From an uncultured Lachnospiraceae bacterium (GTDB lineage: Bacteria; Bacillota; Clostridia; Lachnospirales; Lachnospiraceae), in contig CAJTWA010000028.1 of the NCBI GenBank assembly GCA_910580195.1, positions 1 through 60,010 of the forward strand: 60,010 nt of DNA, given 5' to 3'. The position numbers and the translations under genes are program-made. Under the pieces are notes generated by a model that was given only the letters and a program-made list of their open reading frames with translations, was not told where the DNA came from and ran no database searches. Positions 8,247 through 16,754 of the stretch are shown in pieces. Positions within the stretch are counted from its first letter, which is position 1. Every line of letters begins with the position of its first letter.

Positions 8247-9350
8247 TTACTTCGCACTTTCTGTATTCTCCGCATCGGCAAAGGACAGCTCTGTTTCCGC
8301 TGCGTGGAAAAACTCTTCCTTTGCCAATCCAAAACAATCTAAAATCTTGGGTGAAAAAGTACCGCATTCTCCATCTGCAATCATCCGTGCCGCCTCATTG
8401 ACTTCATATGGGGCCTTATAGACACGTTTGCTCACAAGTGCATCATACACATCCGCAATGGAAACAATCTGGGCGCTGATTGGGATTTCCTCCCCGGACA
8501 GCCCATCCGGGTACCCTTTCCCATCATACCGCTCATGGTGGTGCCGGCAAATCTCATAGCAGTAACGGTAGAAATCATCATTTTCCTGCTTGAAATTCTC
8601 CAAAAGCCCGCATCCATATACCGTGTGCTTCTTCATCTCTTCAAATTCTTCTTCTGTCAGCCTCCCCGGCTTAAGCAGGATGCTGTCCGGAATTGCAATC
8701 TTGCCCAAGTCATGCAGGGCAGACGCGCTGATAATCAGTTCCATGTCCTCCCCTGTCAGCCCATATTCCGGGTAAAACTCCACCAGATACTGAAGCAGGA
8801 CGCCGGTGTAATATTTCACCCTCTGGATATGCTCCCCAGACTCCAAGCTCCGGAACTCCACCACGGAACTTAATGCATTAATTAAGAAATCATTGTTCCG
8901 TTTCAGCTTCTCCCTGCTCTCCCTAAGCTGCCTTGTCCGCTTCTCTAGCTTCCGCTCAATGTCTATCCTGTGCGAAAACAGTTCAATGATGTTCATGGCG
9001 CGCCGCATAACCACCTTTGGGGTAAAAGGCTTATATACAATATCGGAAACCCCGTATTCGTATGCCTTAAGCTCCGTGTCCACAGAAGCCTCCCCTGTGA
9101 TGATGATGACTGGTATGCAGTCCATAAATCCCTGTTCCACCATGTATTCCAGCACATCCAGCCCAGATTTGCCCGGCATAACCACATCCAAAAAAACCAG
9201 CACAATCTGCTCATTCTTCTCCTCTAAGAGCTGGATGGCTGTTTCCCCGTCCCCGGCCTCTATGATGTCGAACTGCTCCTCAAAAATAAATTTCAGCATT
9301 TCACGGTTGATGTCAATATCGTCGGCGATTAATAAAGTATTCCTTTCCAT
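8247..9350 (-). CDS. Response regulator with HD-GYP c-di-GMP phosphodiesterase domain
   Basis: A 367-residue cytosolic RpfG-like protein. The receiver domain is residues 5-120 with phospho-acceptor Asp55 (LVFLDVVMPGKSG), the conserved Thr in IIITGEAS and the Lys in YKPF. A coiled linker (about 125-155) leads to an HD-GYP domain at 155-345 with HD at His213-Asp214 (ALHDLGK), HHERYDGKGYPDG carrying the GYP at 279-281, and SIADVYDAL. These residues predict hydrolysis of cyclic-di-GMP. The gene is upstream of, and probably co-transcribed with, the hybrid kinase. The likely circuit is kinase to receiver to c-di-GMP hydrolysis, which would favour motility. Confidence 0.95.
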   Translation of the reverse strand: MERNTLLIADDIDINREMLKFIFEEQFDIIEAGDGETAIQLLEEKNEQIVLVFLDVVMPGKSGLDVLEYMVEQGFMDCIPVIIITGEASVDTELKAYEYGVSDIVYKPFTPKVVMRRAMNIIELFSHRIDIERKLEKRTRQLRESREKLKRNNDFLINALSSVVEFRSLESGEHIQRVKYYTGVLLQYLVEFYPEYGLTGEDMELIISASALHDLGKIAIPDSILLKPGRLTEEEFEEMKKHTVYGCGLLENFKQENDDFYRYCYEICRHHHERYDGKGYPDGLSGEEIPISAQIVSIADVYDALVSKRVYKAPYEVNEAARMIADGECGTFSPKILDCFGLAKEEFFHAAETELSFADAENTESAK

Positions 9351-9447
9351 GGGTTCTCCTTCGGTATGTTTTTCTGGCGCTATTATAGCATATGTAGATA
9401 GGGAAATGCAACCTGCAAATCTCCTGGGCTTTCCTTTCGTGCGCTGC

Positions 9448-9476
9448 CCAGATTATATTTCGGTAAAATCACGCCG
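9448..9476. repeat. Degenerate copy of the TAGTGTACTG repeat family
   Basis: The segment CCAGATTATATTTCGGTAAA followed by ATCACGCCG matches the left arm of the element at 10181 with a few changes. It lies just downstream of the alarmone synthetase stop, the same relation to a 3' end as the copy at 54281. Confidence 0.55.
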
Positions 9477-9485
9477 GATGGTATG

Positions 9486-10073
9486 CTAGCTGCTGTACTG
9501 GGCAAACCGGCTCTCAATCGTGACTAAATTCTCGGCGTACTCTTTTAATTCCGCAGCAACCTTCTCCCTGTCATCCCGCTCCATTTTATACAAGACCCGG
9601 TGCTCTAAGCTGGCCCAGAAATCCATGGACATGGTGCGGAACTGGATTTCCACCGGGAAATATTCCATCCCGTCCAAGCAGTACACGGGAATCCCTACAA
9701 TGACATGGTAGCTGCGGTAGCCGTTGGGCTTCGGCTTTGCAATATAGTCACACTCCCGGATGACAATTAAGTCCGTCTGCCGCTTTAAGGCGCCGGCAAG
9801 GTTGTAAATATCCTCCACAAAATAACAAATCACCCGTATCCCTGCAATATCCTGCAGGTAGTCCTTCGCATTCATGACCGTGGGCTCCTTTTCCTTCTTC
9901 CTAAGCTTCTCCTCCATGCTGTCCTTTTCCTTAATCCGGTTCTGGATATTGTGGATGGGCTGGCCGGCGGATTCGCCATACAGGCTATGCTTCAACACAT
10001 TCAGCCGGGCAAGCAGCACTTCGCTGGCATCTGCGTAGGGCTGGATAAACGTATAATATTCCTCGTTCGTCAT
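9486..10073 (-). CDS. Small alarmone synthetase, (p)ppGpp synthetase family
   Basis: A 195-residue RelA/SpoT-type synthetase domain without an HD hydrolase or TGS region, the size of the RelQ/RelP class. Key elements are KEKEPTVMNAKDYLQDIAGIRVIC (substrate site with DIAGIRV), RECDYIAKPKPNGYRSYHV (the family's YIxxPKxNGYRS motif) and VEIQFRTMSMDFWASLEH (ExQxRT plus the Trp/His that follow). It should transfer pyrophosphate from ATP to GTP or GDP. It is a single gene; GGAGGA lies 13 bases before the ATG. A neighbouring HD-GYP gene is read in the same direction but is separated by 135 bases. Confidence 0.92.
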   Translation of the reverse strand: MTNEEYYTFIQPYADASEVLLARLNVLKHSLYGESAGQPIHNIQNRIKEKDSMEEKLRKKEKEPTVMNAKDYLQDIAGIRVICYFVEDIYNLAGALKRQTDLIVIRECDYIAKPKPNGYRSYHVIVGIPVYCLDGMEYFPVEIQFRTMSMDFWASLEHRVLYKMERDDREKVAAELKEYAENLVTIESRFAQYSS

Positions 10074-10180
10074 TGGTTATTACTGTTCCTCCTCAATGTG
10101 ATAGGTAAATTATACCAAATATTGTGCAGAAAAAGATAAAAATTTGTTATAAAAAATCTTAAAATTGTGTAAATTCTGCC

Positions 10181-10345
10181 TAGTGTACTGTCTGGATTAT
10201 ATTTAGGTAAAATCACGTCGGATATCTGTTCATCTGCAAGGCGGATTTTCGACGGCGTAGCGGTGTCTACAACTAGAAAATCCAACGCGGCAGATGGGCA
10301 GATAGACAAGTGAGTTTGCCTAAATATAATCCAGACAGTACACTA
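10181..10345. mobile_element. 165-bp MITE-like element with 27-bp perfect terminal inverted repeats
   Basis: The left end 10181-10207 (TAGTGTACTGTCTGGATTAT plus ATTTAGG) is the exact reverse complement of 10319-10345. Inner arms GCGGATTTTC and GAAAATCC extend the fold-back, and no ORF lies inside. The ends begin and finish with TA, which would fit TA-target insertion of the IS630/mariner type; that is inference. Partial or diverged copies occur at 323, 9448, 38215, 45190 and 54281, so this is a dispersed non-autonomous family. Confidence 0.8.
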
Positions 10346-10347
10346 GA

Positions 10348-10428
10348 GCGTGTTTGAAAAATCATTCCCGCCATCTGCATCCCACAAAGTGGGGGATACA
10401 TCTGCCAGAAAGCATTTTTCAAACACGC
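10348..10428. terminator. 15-bp inverted repeat between hydrolase operon and MITE
   Basis: GCGTGTTTGAAAAAT at 10348-10362 pairs perfectly with 10414-10428, with a second hairpin (CCCACAAAGTGGG) in the loop. Read on the minus strand it follows the small ORF at 10445 and could terminate that operon. It is directly joined to the MITE and may instead be a repeat element. Confidence 0.5.
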
Positions 10429-10444
10429 CCTATGGTTTCACGGC

Positions 10445-10630
10445 CTATCCCTGCGCCAGCTTCTGGCACCGCCTGCACCTTGTTTCCAATTCCTTCCGGC
10501 TAAATTCCTCCACTAAGGCGCCATCCTTGATAATCCCATCACGGGCAGCAATCTTAGGCAGCTCCTCTAAAATATGGCTGATGTCGCTGCCATTTTCTAT
10601 AATTAATATATACTTTCCCAATTTTCTCAC
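10445..10630 (-). CDS. Small protein, 61 residues, GTG start coupled to the hydrolase
   Basis: Unrecognised. The GTG start overlaps the TGA stop of the hydrolase gene (GTGA), and TAGGAATCAG precedes it at proper spacing, which supports coupled translation. The protein is a mixed-charge soluble sequence with a hydrophobic strand (KYILIIENGS) and a CRRC pair near the C-terminus that could bind a metal. An antisense ORF of 94 residues overlaps it but lacks a ribosome binding site. Moderate confidence only. Confidence 0.45.
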   Translation of the reverse strand: MRKLGKYILIIENGSDISHILEELPKIAARDGIIKDGALVEEFSRKELETRCRRCQKLAQG

Positions 10631-12939
10631 CTGATTCCTACATGGTCAATTGCCACTTTCCCGCTTTTCCCCAAAAAACGTACCGTAATTTTACGGATTT
10701 CCCCCTTATTTATGCCTGTAAAAGCATCCGCCGGGACAGAAACTGTCTGGAATTGGTGCTTATAGTCTGGTTTTCCCCACAAATACTGCAATTTATTCAG
10801 CCGTACTGGAAATGAGGGGTACACCACGCAGTATTCCCCAACATCCACGGCATCTTCCCTGCCCGGGCTGTCTTGGAGCACAAGTTCCATCTTGATGGGC
10901 TCTGCCTCCTCCTCAGAAAAATCCTCCTGCAAGTCCATCACGTCAAATTGGAGGGATTTCCCTTCCAAATCTGTTTCTGGGAGGGAAATGGTAAGTTCCG
11001 GCACGGATGCTGCCTTGCCGGATCCGGATGGCCCTTCCTGCTCCCACCGCAGGACTGCGGCATGGTTCCCCCGGGGCTCTCCATTGGAAAAATATAAAAG
11101 CTGTTCCCTCCAGCTGCCTACATGGCTTGCCTTTATCCGGACACCCGGGGCAGTCCCCGTTTCCAGCCGGGCATCTTCCTCAAAATTACACAATGTTTCC
11201 ATACCGGAAACTTGATAGGACTGCACATACAAAGTCCTTGGCAGGACTTCTTGGTATTTCCAGCAATCTGTCAGGAGTTCTTCCAAAACCCCATCTAGCT
11301 TTTCCCTGAATTCTGCCTTTTCCGGACTTTTGCCTTTGGTTTCCTGCCTGCTGTTATTTTCCAGCGTTACATCCAAAAACGCACGGAGGTACAATTTCGC
11401 AACCTGCTGCTGTTCCTCTTCTGAAATAAAATTTCCCACATTCAGCCCGCGGTTCACCGGCTCCATCAAATCATACTTCCCCCACAGGGAATTGAACTGC
11501 CCATGGTTGGCGCCTGCAAGGTACAGGGAAGTCTTGATGCAGTCTTTTTCCCCGCTGAACGTAACATCCTCGTACTGCTCCATGCCCATAAACGTAAATA
11601 CATCTTGGTCGTTGGACCCATGGAGCACCAGATAATTCACGTCCTTAAGCTCCACATCCCGGCCGGAAGGGCGGTACTGCCCGCAGGTGGGGGCAATGGC
11701 TGCCAAGGATTTTATGGAAAAATGGTAATGGAAGGTGCAGTTCCCATTTTCCGGGTAATGCTCCAAGCCATTGAATAAATATGCCGTGGCAATGGCCTCC
11801 CCGCCTCTGGAATGGCCTGCAAGGGCAAGGTTCCCTTCATCCATTTTCCCATGCAGAGGGTTCCCTTCCTTCCGGTTATAGCGTACCAGCTGCCGGATAT
11901 TTTCCAATAGCAGCACTGCCCGGCCATCGTTTTCATTGGACAGGCCATTGCAGGCATTTTCGTCCACGGAAACCACCACATAGCCATGGGAGGCCAGATA
12001 ATCCCCCAGATACCCATACCCAAGGTAGGAATCCGTAATCCAGCTGTGGTTGCCATGGATGATAAAGAGCGTGGGGCAATGGGAGGCCTCCTTGGGATAC
12101 CAAACCATCCCGGACAGGGGGACCTCCGTTAAGGGATAGCCTTGGTATTTTTCCTTCAGAAAACCATCAAGGCCCTCATTTTCGGCAAAGCGGCTGATAT
12201 TTGCCGTACCGGAACTAAGGGCGTCCCCGCTGCCTGTCCCATAGGGCGTAGACAGCACGGTGTACGGGCCGTCCTCCAATTCCTTTAATAATTCCGCTTT
12301 TTCCTGCTCCGTGGGCAGCTCTTTCACCCTCTGCCGTGCGCCTAGTTCCAGATACCTGTCTATATAAGTATCCTCAAACCCCTGCCCCGCCAGAAAAGCC
12401 GCTGCCCCACATAAAAAAATGCCTGCCGCAAGCAATGCCCCAACCACTGTTTTTGCCCGGGCCCTGTGGCAAAAATATGCCCAAAAGCCCTTTAAGAACC
12501 ATGCCAGCCCCATGCTTAAGGCAGCCGCGGCAGCAACAGCCCCTGCAATATTTTCTTCTGGGATACCGCCAGCCAGCAGGATTGTGCAGATAAGCCACAG
12601 CAGCAGCCACGACAGAAATTCCGTAATCCCATTCCTAAGGAGCAGGCGGAGGAGCTGTTTCGCCAGCCACAGGCCCAGCATGGTAATTGGGGCTGCCAGC
12701 AAGGATACCAGCAGGCTCCCCAGCCAGCTTGGGCGCATAAACGTCCCTGCCATCAGCCCGGCGCAGAGGCTGGAAAGGAAAATAGCCGCCCAGTATACGG
12801 GCGCGCCTGTGCCTTTCCAGTTCTGCTGCCAATAAGATAAAAACCGGCGTTTTATTTGCTGGTATGAATTTTGAAAATACCGCTTTATTTCCTGAAGTAC
12901 CGCTTGCAGCTGAAAATCATGTTTCCTGATTTTTTTCAT
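10627..12939 (-). CDS. Membrane-anchored alpha/beta hydrolase
   Basis: A 770-residue protein. Five hydrophobic segments (about 48-66, 72-98, 108-124, 130-156, 163-185) anchor it in the membrane, and the remainder is a chlorophyllase/dienelactone-hydrolase-like fold. The oxyanion region is FIIHGNHSW near 293-300, the nucleophile is Ser377 in GHSRGGE, the acid is probably Asp444 or Asp446 in HGSNDQD, and the base is His479 in ANHGQF. The C-terminal ~200 residues have a beta-rich, jelly-roll-like look (LPETDLEGKSLQFDV) and may bind carbohydrate. The substrate is unknown; an ester or lipid is plausible. It starts 18 bases after the RloB-like gene, with GGGGAAGGG upstream of the ATG, so it belongs to that transcription unit. 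Confidence 0.85.
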   Translation of the reverse strand: MKKIRKHDFQLQAVLQEIKRYFQNSYQQIKRRFLSYWQQNWKGTGAPVYWAAIFLSSLCAGLMAGTFMRPSWLGSLLVSLLAAPITMLGLWLAKQLLRLLLRNGITEFLSWLLLWLICTILLAGGIPEENIAGAVAAAAALSMGLAWFLKGFWAYFCHRARAKTVVGALLAAGIFLCGAAAFLAGQGFEDTYIDRYLELGARQRVKELPTEQEKAELLKELEDGPYTVLSTPYGTGSGDALSSGTANISRFAENEGLDGFLKEKYQGYPLTEVPLSGMVWYPKEASHCPTLFIIHGNHSWITDSYLGYGYLGDYLASHGYVVVSVDENACNGLSNENDGRAVLLLENIRQLVRYNRKEGNPLHGKMDEGNLALAGHSRGGEAIATAYLFNGLEHYPENGNCTFHYHFSIKSLAAIAPTCGQYRPSGRDVELKDVNYLVLHGSNDQDVFTFMGMEQYEDVTFSGEKDCIKTSLYLAGANHGQFNSLWGKYDLMEPVNRGLNVGNFISEEEQQQVAKLYLRAFLDVTLENNSRQETKGKSPEKAEFREKLDGVLEELLTDCWKYQEVLPRTLYVQSYQVSGMETLCNFEEDARLETGTAPGVRIKASHVGSWREQLLYFSNGEPRGNHAAVLRWEQEGPSGSGKAASVPELTISLPETDLEGKSLQFDVMDLQEDFSEEEAEPIKMELVLQDSPGREDAVDVGEYCVVYPSFPVRLNKLQYLWGKPDYKHQFQTVSVPADAFTGINKGEIRKITVRFLGKSGKVAIDHVGIR

Positions 12940-12957
12940 GCCTACCCTTCCCCTGCC

Positions 12958-13608
12958 CTAAAATGCATTGGTTATCTCAAAATATTCATTGATGTTCGAA
13001 CCCCTTCTGCCCAGTTTCCCCCATTCACAAACGGTTTTTACCTTTATTTCAAACTGCTTTTTATCCACCTCATAATGGTTTACTATAAAACAGTCTTCTT
13101 TCTTTAACGCCGCCAGCATAATCTGGCTCGATTTCCCATTTGCATGGAGTACCTGATAAATTTTTGCATCCGATTTAAAAGCGCCTACATCACGGTATCC
13201 CATCCCTTTCGTAATAAACTTGCCCGTATCCTGCCCCTTATACTCAGGCGCATGGAGGCAGGCCACATACTCAAAATCAGGATAATTTACAATCAAAATA
13301 TGCGGCACCCTGCCACTTCTGTTTTGCAGCATACAATACTCCGCCAATTCCCGCAGCTTCTTTTTCTCCCCTTCTTCATGGGCTGCCCTGTCGCCGTCAA
13401 TAATAATAAATTTGACAAGGCAATTTACATTCCCGTCTATCTTTAGGCTTTCCAGAAAGCTGCTGTAGCCCCCGCCTTTCATATTTACTAGTTTTAATGT
13501 AATGGAGAGCCGCAGCTTTTGCCTCATTCCGTCTATATAATGGTACTCTGTATCACCTTCGCAGAATACCTTGAAATTCTTCTTTATCTCCCGCACTTTC
13601 CTACTCAA
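12958..13608 (-). CDS. RloB-like protein (Toprim-type acidic motifs)
   Basis: A 216-residue protein matching the RloB family. The N-terminal FCEGDTEYHY (Glu17 and Glu21) and the later FIIIDGDRA pattern are the acidic motifs expected of a Toprim-like nuclease fold. The C-terminus (HYEVDKKQFEIKVKTVCEWG) is less characteristic. The start is TTG at 13608, with GGGAGG 8 bases upstream, and it overlaps the stop of the ATPase gene by 8 bases, so the two are translationally coupled. RloA/RloB pairs are found with restriction systems and have the same ATPase-plus-Toprim logic as OLD and PARIS defence systems. Activity here is inferred. Confidence 0.75.
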   Translation of the reverse strand: MSRKVREIKKNFKVFCEGDTEYHYIDGMRQKLRLSITLKLVNMKGGGYSSFLESLKIDGNVNCLVKFIIIDGDRAAHEEGEKKKLRELAEYCMLQNRSGRVPHILIVNYPDFEYVACLHAPEYKGQDTGKFITKGMGYRDVGAFKSDAKIYQVLHANGKSSQIMLAALKKEDCFIVNHYEVDKKQFEIKVKTVCEWGKLGRRGSNINEYFEITNAF

Positions 13609-14872
13609 CAGCAGTTCCTCCCAAAATACCTTTCATATAAAATTCATATATCTTTGTTGTTTCGTACTGGATTTCTGGAAAATCTGCCAGAGAATACAAT
13701 TCTGACTCCAGACTCCCTACATCCTTCGAAATAAAATAAATCTGCTCTTTCATATAGTTCCTTAAGTCCAGATGCAGCACATTATGGGTAGTGAAAATAA
13801 ACTGCCCATGATGCTGCTTTCCATGGATAAATGCAATCACCCGATCAGACAATACCGGGTTCAGCACACGGTCCATTTCATCCGCAAATACGGCTTTGTT
13901 GCAATATACGACTTTAAAAATCTGGACCGCCCATGCGAAAAATTCCCTAGCCCCGCTGGAATCCTTTCCAAGCTCCCGCAAAAAAATGCCGCCATCCTCT
14001 TTTCTCCTGCGAATCATAGATTTCGAAAATGGATGGTCCTTATTTAAATCAATCCCAATGATGCTACTGTCAACCATCCGGAAAATTTCGAGGAACCTTG
14101 GGTCATTCAAAATCCAGAAATCTTCTTCCTCATTTTTTACAGCCTGATAGAAATCATAATTCAGTACATTTGTTTCCGGGAAAAGGCTTCCTGCCACCCA
14201 TTCTGTAAATTTTATTGCATGCTCATTCCCCAGAATTGCCAGCTTTGTAAGGAAGAGCCCCAGCTGCCTTTTGCCATTCATAGCTTTCTTTACCGCTTCG
14301 CCCAATTCCTCCTCAAAACCGGGAACCTCCAAAGCATATCTCACTTCCGCCTCTGTTTTGCATTGGCCCTCTTCTAGGGATTGGCACCCATCCTGCTCAC
14401 ATCCCAGTACACATTTTTCCCTTGCAGCGCCCATAAGCAGCTGGTATTCGTGATGGTACTGTTTTTTGCAGCTAAGTTCTTCCTTTACAATGCCAGCAAA
14501 ATCTAATTCTAAGCGGTACAAGTAAAAAGACTCTCCGTCCAGCCATAGCTCTAATTCAAAACTCTGGTGTGTATCCTCCTTTTTCCTGCAAACTCCCCTA
14601 AGATTATTGGCATGGACTGTATCACGGTACGCCCTTACATGCCCATTTTCCATGAACAAAAACTTCAGATACCTTAGGCTCTCTACAAAATTGGATTTTC
14701 CGCCGGCATTTTCCCCAACGATAACCGCTGTCTTTAAAATACCACACTCTTCCCCAACTGGCACATAATGGTTGGGAAAACGGTTCTTCTCTTCCGTGCC
14801 CGGGGCAAGCATGGAAAATTCCACACATTCCCGAAATGACATAAAATTTTCAAATTTATAATTAAGTATCAT
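13601..14872 (-). CDS. RloA-like AAA ATPase (ABC/OLD-type)
   Basis: A 423-residue ATPase. It begins MILNYKFENFMSFRECVEFS, the usual N-terminus of AAA_15/AAA_21 ATPases, with Walker A VGENAGGKSN at 52-61, a long insert of about 100-270, an ABC-signature-like region, Walker B VFADEMD and the switch FIFTTHNVLHLD near the C-terminus. The start is the ATG at 14872, preceded by AAGGGG; a longer frame begins with TTG at 14890 and lacks support. It is coupled to the RloB-like gene downstream. There are no restriction-modification genes nearby, so if this is a defence module it is a stand-alone two-gene one. Confidence 0.8.
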   Translation of the reverse strand: MILNYKFENFMSFRECVEFSMLAPGTEEKNRFPNHYVPVGEECGILKTAVIVGENAGGKSNFVESLRYLKFLFMENGHVRAYRDTVHANNLRGVCRKKEDTHQSFELELWLDGESFYLYRLELDFAGIVKEELSCKKQYHHEYQLLMGAAREKCVLGCEQDGCQSLEEGQCKTEAEVRYALEVPGFEEELGEAVKKAMNGKRQLGLFLTKLAILGNEHAIKFTEWVAGSLFPETNVLNYDFYQAVKNEEEDFWILNDPRFLEIFRMVDSSIIGIDLNKDHPFSKSMIRRRKEDGGIFLRELGKDSSGAREFFAWAVQIFKVVYCNKAVFADEMDRVLNPVLSDRVIAFIHGKQHHGQFIFTTHNVLHLDLRNYMKEQIYFISKDVGSLESELYSLADFPEIQYETTKIYEFYMKGILGGTAVE

Positions 14873-14893
14873 ATTTACGTCCCCTTGCAAGTA

Positions 14894-15292
14894 TCAACGG
14901 CTTTCCAGCAGCGTTTCCGCCAGCCCGCCATACCCATAAAGCTTCATTACGTCCTTGATGCCTTCTACAACTTCCTCCCGGGAAAAATCATGGCTGTCCA
15001 GAAAATCATTGTCTTTCCCATTCAGGTAATCATAAAATGCCAAGGCCAGCTTTAAATTTTCTAAGTCCCCGGTTCCAGGCCCCTCGGATTCCAAATTTTC
15101 ATAAAGCATATTTTCAGCCTGGTTGATCTTCCCTTCCTCTGCCAGAAGGCACAGCTGCTGGTAAAAATCCCTGTCTGTCCCTTCGAGGAATACCAGTTCC
15201 TCTTCTTTTACCTCGTCAATATGGAAAATCAGCTTCAGCACAGTCCGCACCATTTCGTGGATGATGCGCATGATATAATCTTTTTGGACCAT
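14894..15292 (-). CDS. DUF6483 family protein
   Basis: A 132-residue helical, acidic, soluble protein with no membrane segment. MVQKDYIMRIIHEMVRTV at the N-terminus and a final GYGGLAETLL fit DUF6483, a Firmicute family of unknown role. The start at 15292 has GGAGGGAATTT ahead of it. The stop is 21 bases before the RloA-like ATG on the same strand, so it may share a transcript, but homologues are common outside that context. Function unknown. Confidence 0.75.
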   Translation of the reverse strand: MVQKDYIMRIIHEMVRTVLKLIFHIDEVKEEELVFLEGTDRDFYQQLCLLAEEGKINQAENMLYENLESEGPGTGDLENLKLALAFYDYLNGKDNDFLDSHDFSREEVVEGIKDVMKLYGYGGLAETLLESR

Positions 15293-15333
15293 AAATTCCC
15301 TCCATTCTGGGCAAAAAAGCCTTTTCAAAATAT

Positions 15334-15433
15334 GTATCTGCATAATGAACCGCTAGCCATATCTTTTTCCCGGAACATCAAATGTACCTGCAAAATTAAC
15401 CGCTAGCCATATCTTTTTCCCGGAACATCATGA
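15334..15433. repeat. 50-bp tandem duplication of the DUF1275 gene 3' end
   Basis: Units 15334-15383 and 15384-15433 share CCGCTAGCCATATCTTTTTC and CCGGAACATCA. The second unit contains the stop codon and last codons of the DUF1275 gene (stop at 15396-15398), and the first is a non-coding copy downstream of it. Confidence 0.85.
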
Positions 15434-16079
15434 AAAATACCACAAGAAGCAGCAGGCTGGAAATCCAGATTGCCTGTTCCCTGCAAATGCCCGCCAGAAT
15501 CCCCCCAAAAGCTGCCCCTATGATAAAAATGCCGATAAAGCCATAGTACAGCAGGCTTTTTTGGCGGAGCGCCCGATCCTTGGTGGAACGGTAACTGCAC
15601 CACAGCTCCGTGGCGGCGCGCAGGTTGCCGATGCACATGGTGGTGGCATAGGCATTTCCGTTTAATTTCCGGAAGCTCTGCACCTGCATGGCGCATACAA
15701 AGGAAACCAGCATATTTGCCAGCATATTCGTTTCCTGCGGAAGGAATCCCACCCCGAACAGGAGGAGGGCTTCCAGCAAGGCTACCACCTGCCGCCAATG
15801 GATGCGCTTTGACTGCCCAAACCTCCTGCGGATTTTCTCGGCAGCGTAAATCCCCACCGCAAAGGCCAGCACCGGCAAAAGGTAGCGCACCCCAAGCTGC
15901 CAGTTCCCCATGGCAAAATTCTGCCCCATCAGCACCATGTTCCCGGTCTGGGCATTGGCAAATACCCCATCCCTGCAATTGAAGGTGTAAGCGTCCTGAA
16001 ACCCGCCTGAAATACAAAGCACTCCAACCAATGCGGACGATTCTGACATCTGTCCTTTAATTTCTGGTTTTGTACTCAT
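15396..16079 (-). CDS. DUF1275 (YoaK-type) membrane protein
   Basis: A 227-residue integral membrane protein with six hydrophobic helices. Family features are GGFQDAYTFNCRDGVFANAQTGNMVLMG near the N-terminus and QSFRKLNGNAYATTMCIGNLRAATELW in the middle. Role unknown; homologues are annotated as YoaK or DUF1275. It starts 5 bases after the thioesterase stop, so the two are an operon. Its 3' end is tandemly duplicated. Confidence 0.85.
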   Translation of the reverse strand: MSTKPEIKGQMSESSALVGVLCISGGFQDAYTFNCRDGVFANAQTGNMVLMGQNFAMGNWQLGVRYLLPVLAFAVGIYAAEKIRRRFGQSKRIHWRQVVALLEALLLFGVGFLPQETNMLANMLVSFVCAMQVQSFRKLNGNAYATTMCIGNLRAATELWCSYRSTKDRALRQKSLLYYGFIGIFIIGAAFGGILAGICREQAIWISSLLLLVVFFMMFREKDMASG

Positions 16080-16084
16080 AATTT

Positions 16085-16474
16085 TTATGCCTGTTTTTTC
16101 TTATCTGCTTTGCTCTGGAATTTTGTTTCTTCAATGATAAAACGCTCATGGAGCCCTTGGCCGATTTTCCCTGCCCCGTCAAAGGCAGTGATGGAAAAGG
16201 TCAGTTTCCGGCCGTCCACCCCTGTCAGCACAGATTCGCACCATATTTTCATCCCTACCGGGGTAGGCGCAAGGTGCTCCAAATCCAATTTTGTACCAAC
16301 GGTGCCCATATTTTCTTCCAGTTCCCCTGCCACGCTCTTCCATGCGGTTTCCTCCATCAGGGCCGCCATCCGGGGCGTTGCAAGGACGTCTAACGTGCCG
16401 CTCTTATGTACCTTTGCGGTATCCTCTTCTTTTACTGTCAGTTCCTGATAACCTTTGATTCCTGTTTCTAACAT
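16085..16474 (-). CDS. Hotdog-fold thioesterase, FlK-like
   Basis: A 129-residue single-domain hotdog protein. Residues 1-25 (MLETGIKGYQELTVKEEDTAKV) and the central TPRMAALMEETAW helix, then GTKLDLEHLAPTPVG and LTFSITAFDGAGKIGQGLHERFII, match the fluoroacetyl-CoA-thioesterase-like family. It should hydrolyse a small acyl-CoA; the natural substrate is unknown. AAGGAG lies 7 bases ahead of the ATG at 16474. It is the first gene of a two-gene operon with DUF1275. Confidence 0.82.
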   Translation of the reverse strand: MLETGIKGYQELTVKEEDTAKVHKSGTLDVLATPRMAALMEETAWKSVAGELEENMGTVGTKLDLEHLAPTPVGMKIWCESVLTGVDGRKLTFSITAFDGAGKIGQGLHERFIIEETKFQSKADKKKQA

Positions 16475-16591
16475 CCTGATTCTCCTTTTCTGTGGGCTTT
16501 GCGCCGTTTGCTGTATTAAATATACCATTTTGTTACTTTCTGCGCAAGAATATTATATTGCCCCAAATTTCCATTCCCGCACTTCTTTTTG

Positions 16592-16712
16592 TATGGTATA
16601 ATAGCAGCAGCTTATTATACCGCCCGTAGCGAAGCGGAGTGGCATAGGTAGCCATACCATAGTTTATCACGAAATGATTATGGTATAATAGCAACAGCTA
16701 TGATACGCGCCG
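16592..16712. repeat. Duplicated TATGGTATAATAGC promoter-like units, period 88
   Basis: TATGGTATAATAGCAGCAGC at 16592 recurs at 16680 as TATGGTATAATAGCAACAGC. Each carries a TATAAT -10 with an upstream TG, an extended -10 form on the plus strand. The first unit also folds with 16613-16620 and 16652-16660. The duplication gives the downstream AAA-ATPase/PD-(D/E)XK gene two candidate promoters. No clear -35 is seen. Confidence 0.55.
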
Positions 16713-16754
16713 AAATGCGCATAATTTTGACATACCAAAAAGAGGGGCTCAGCT

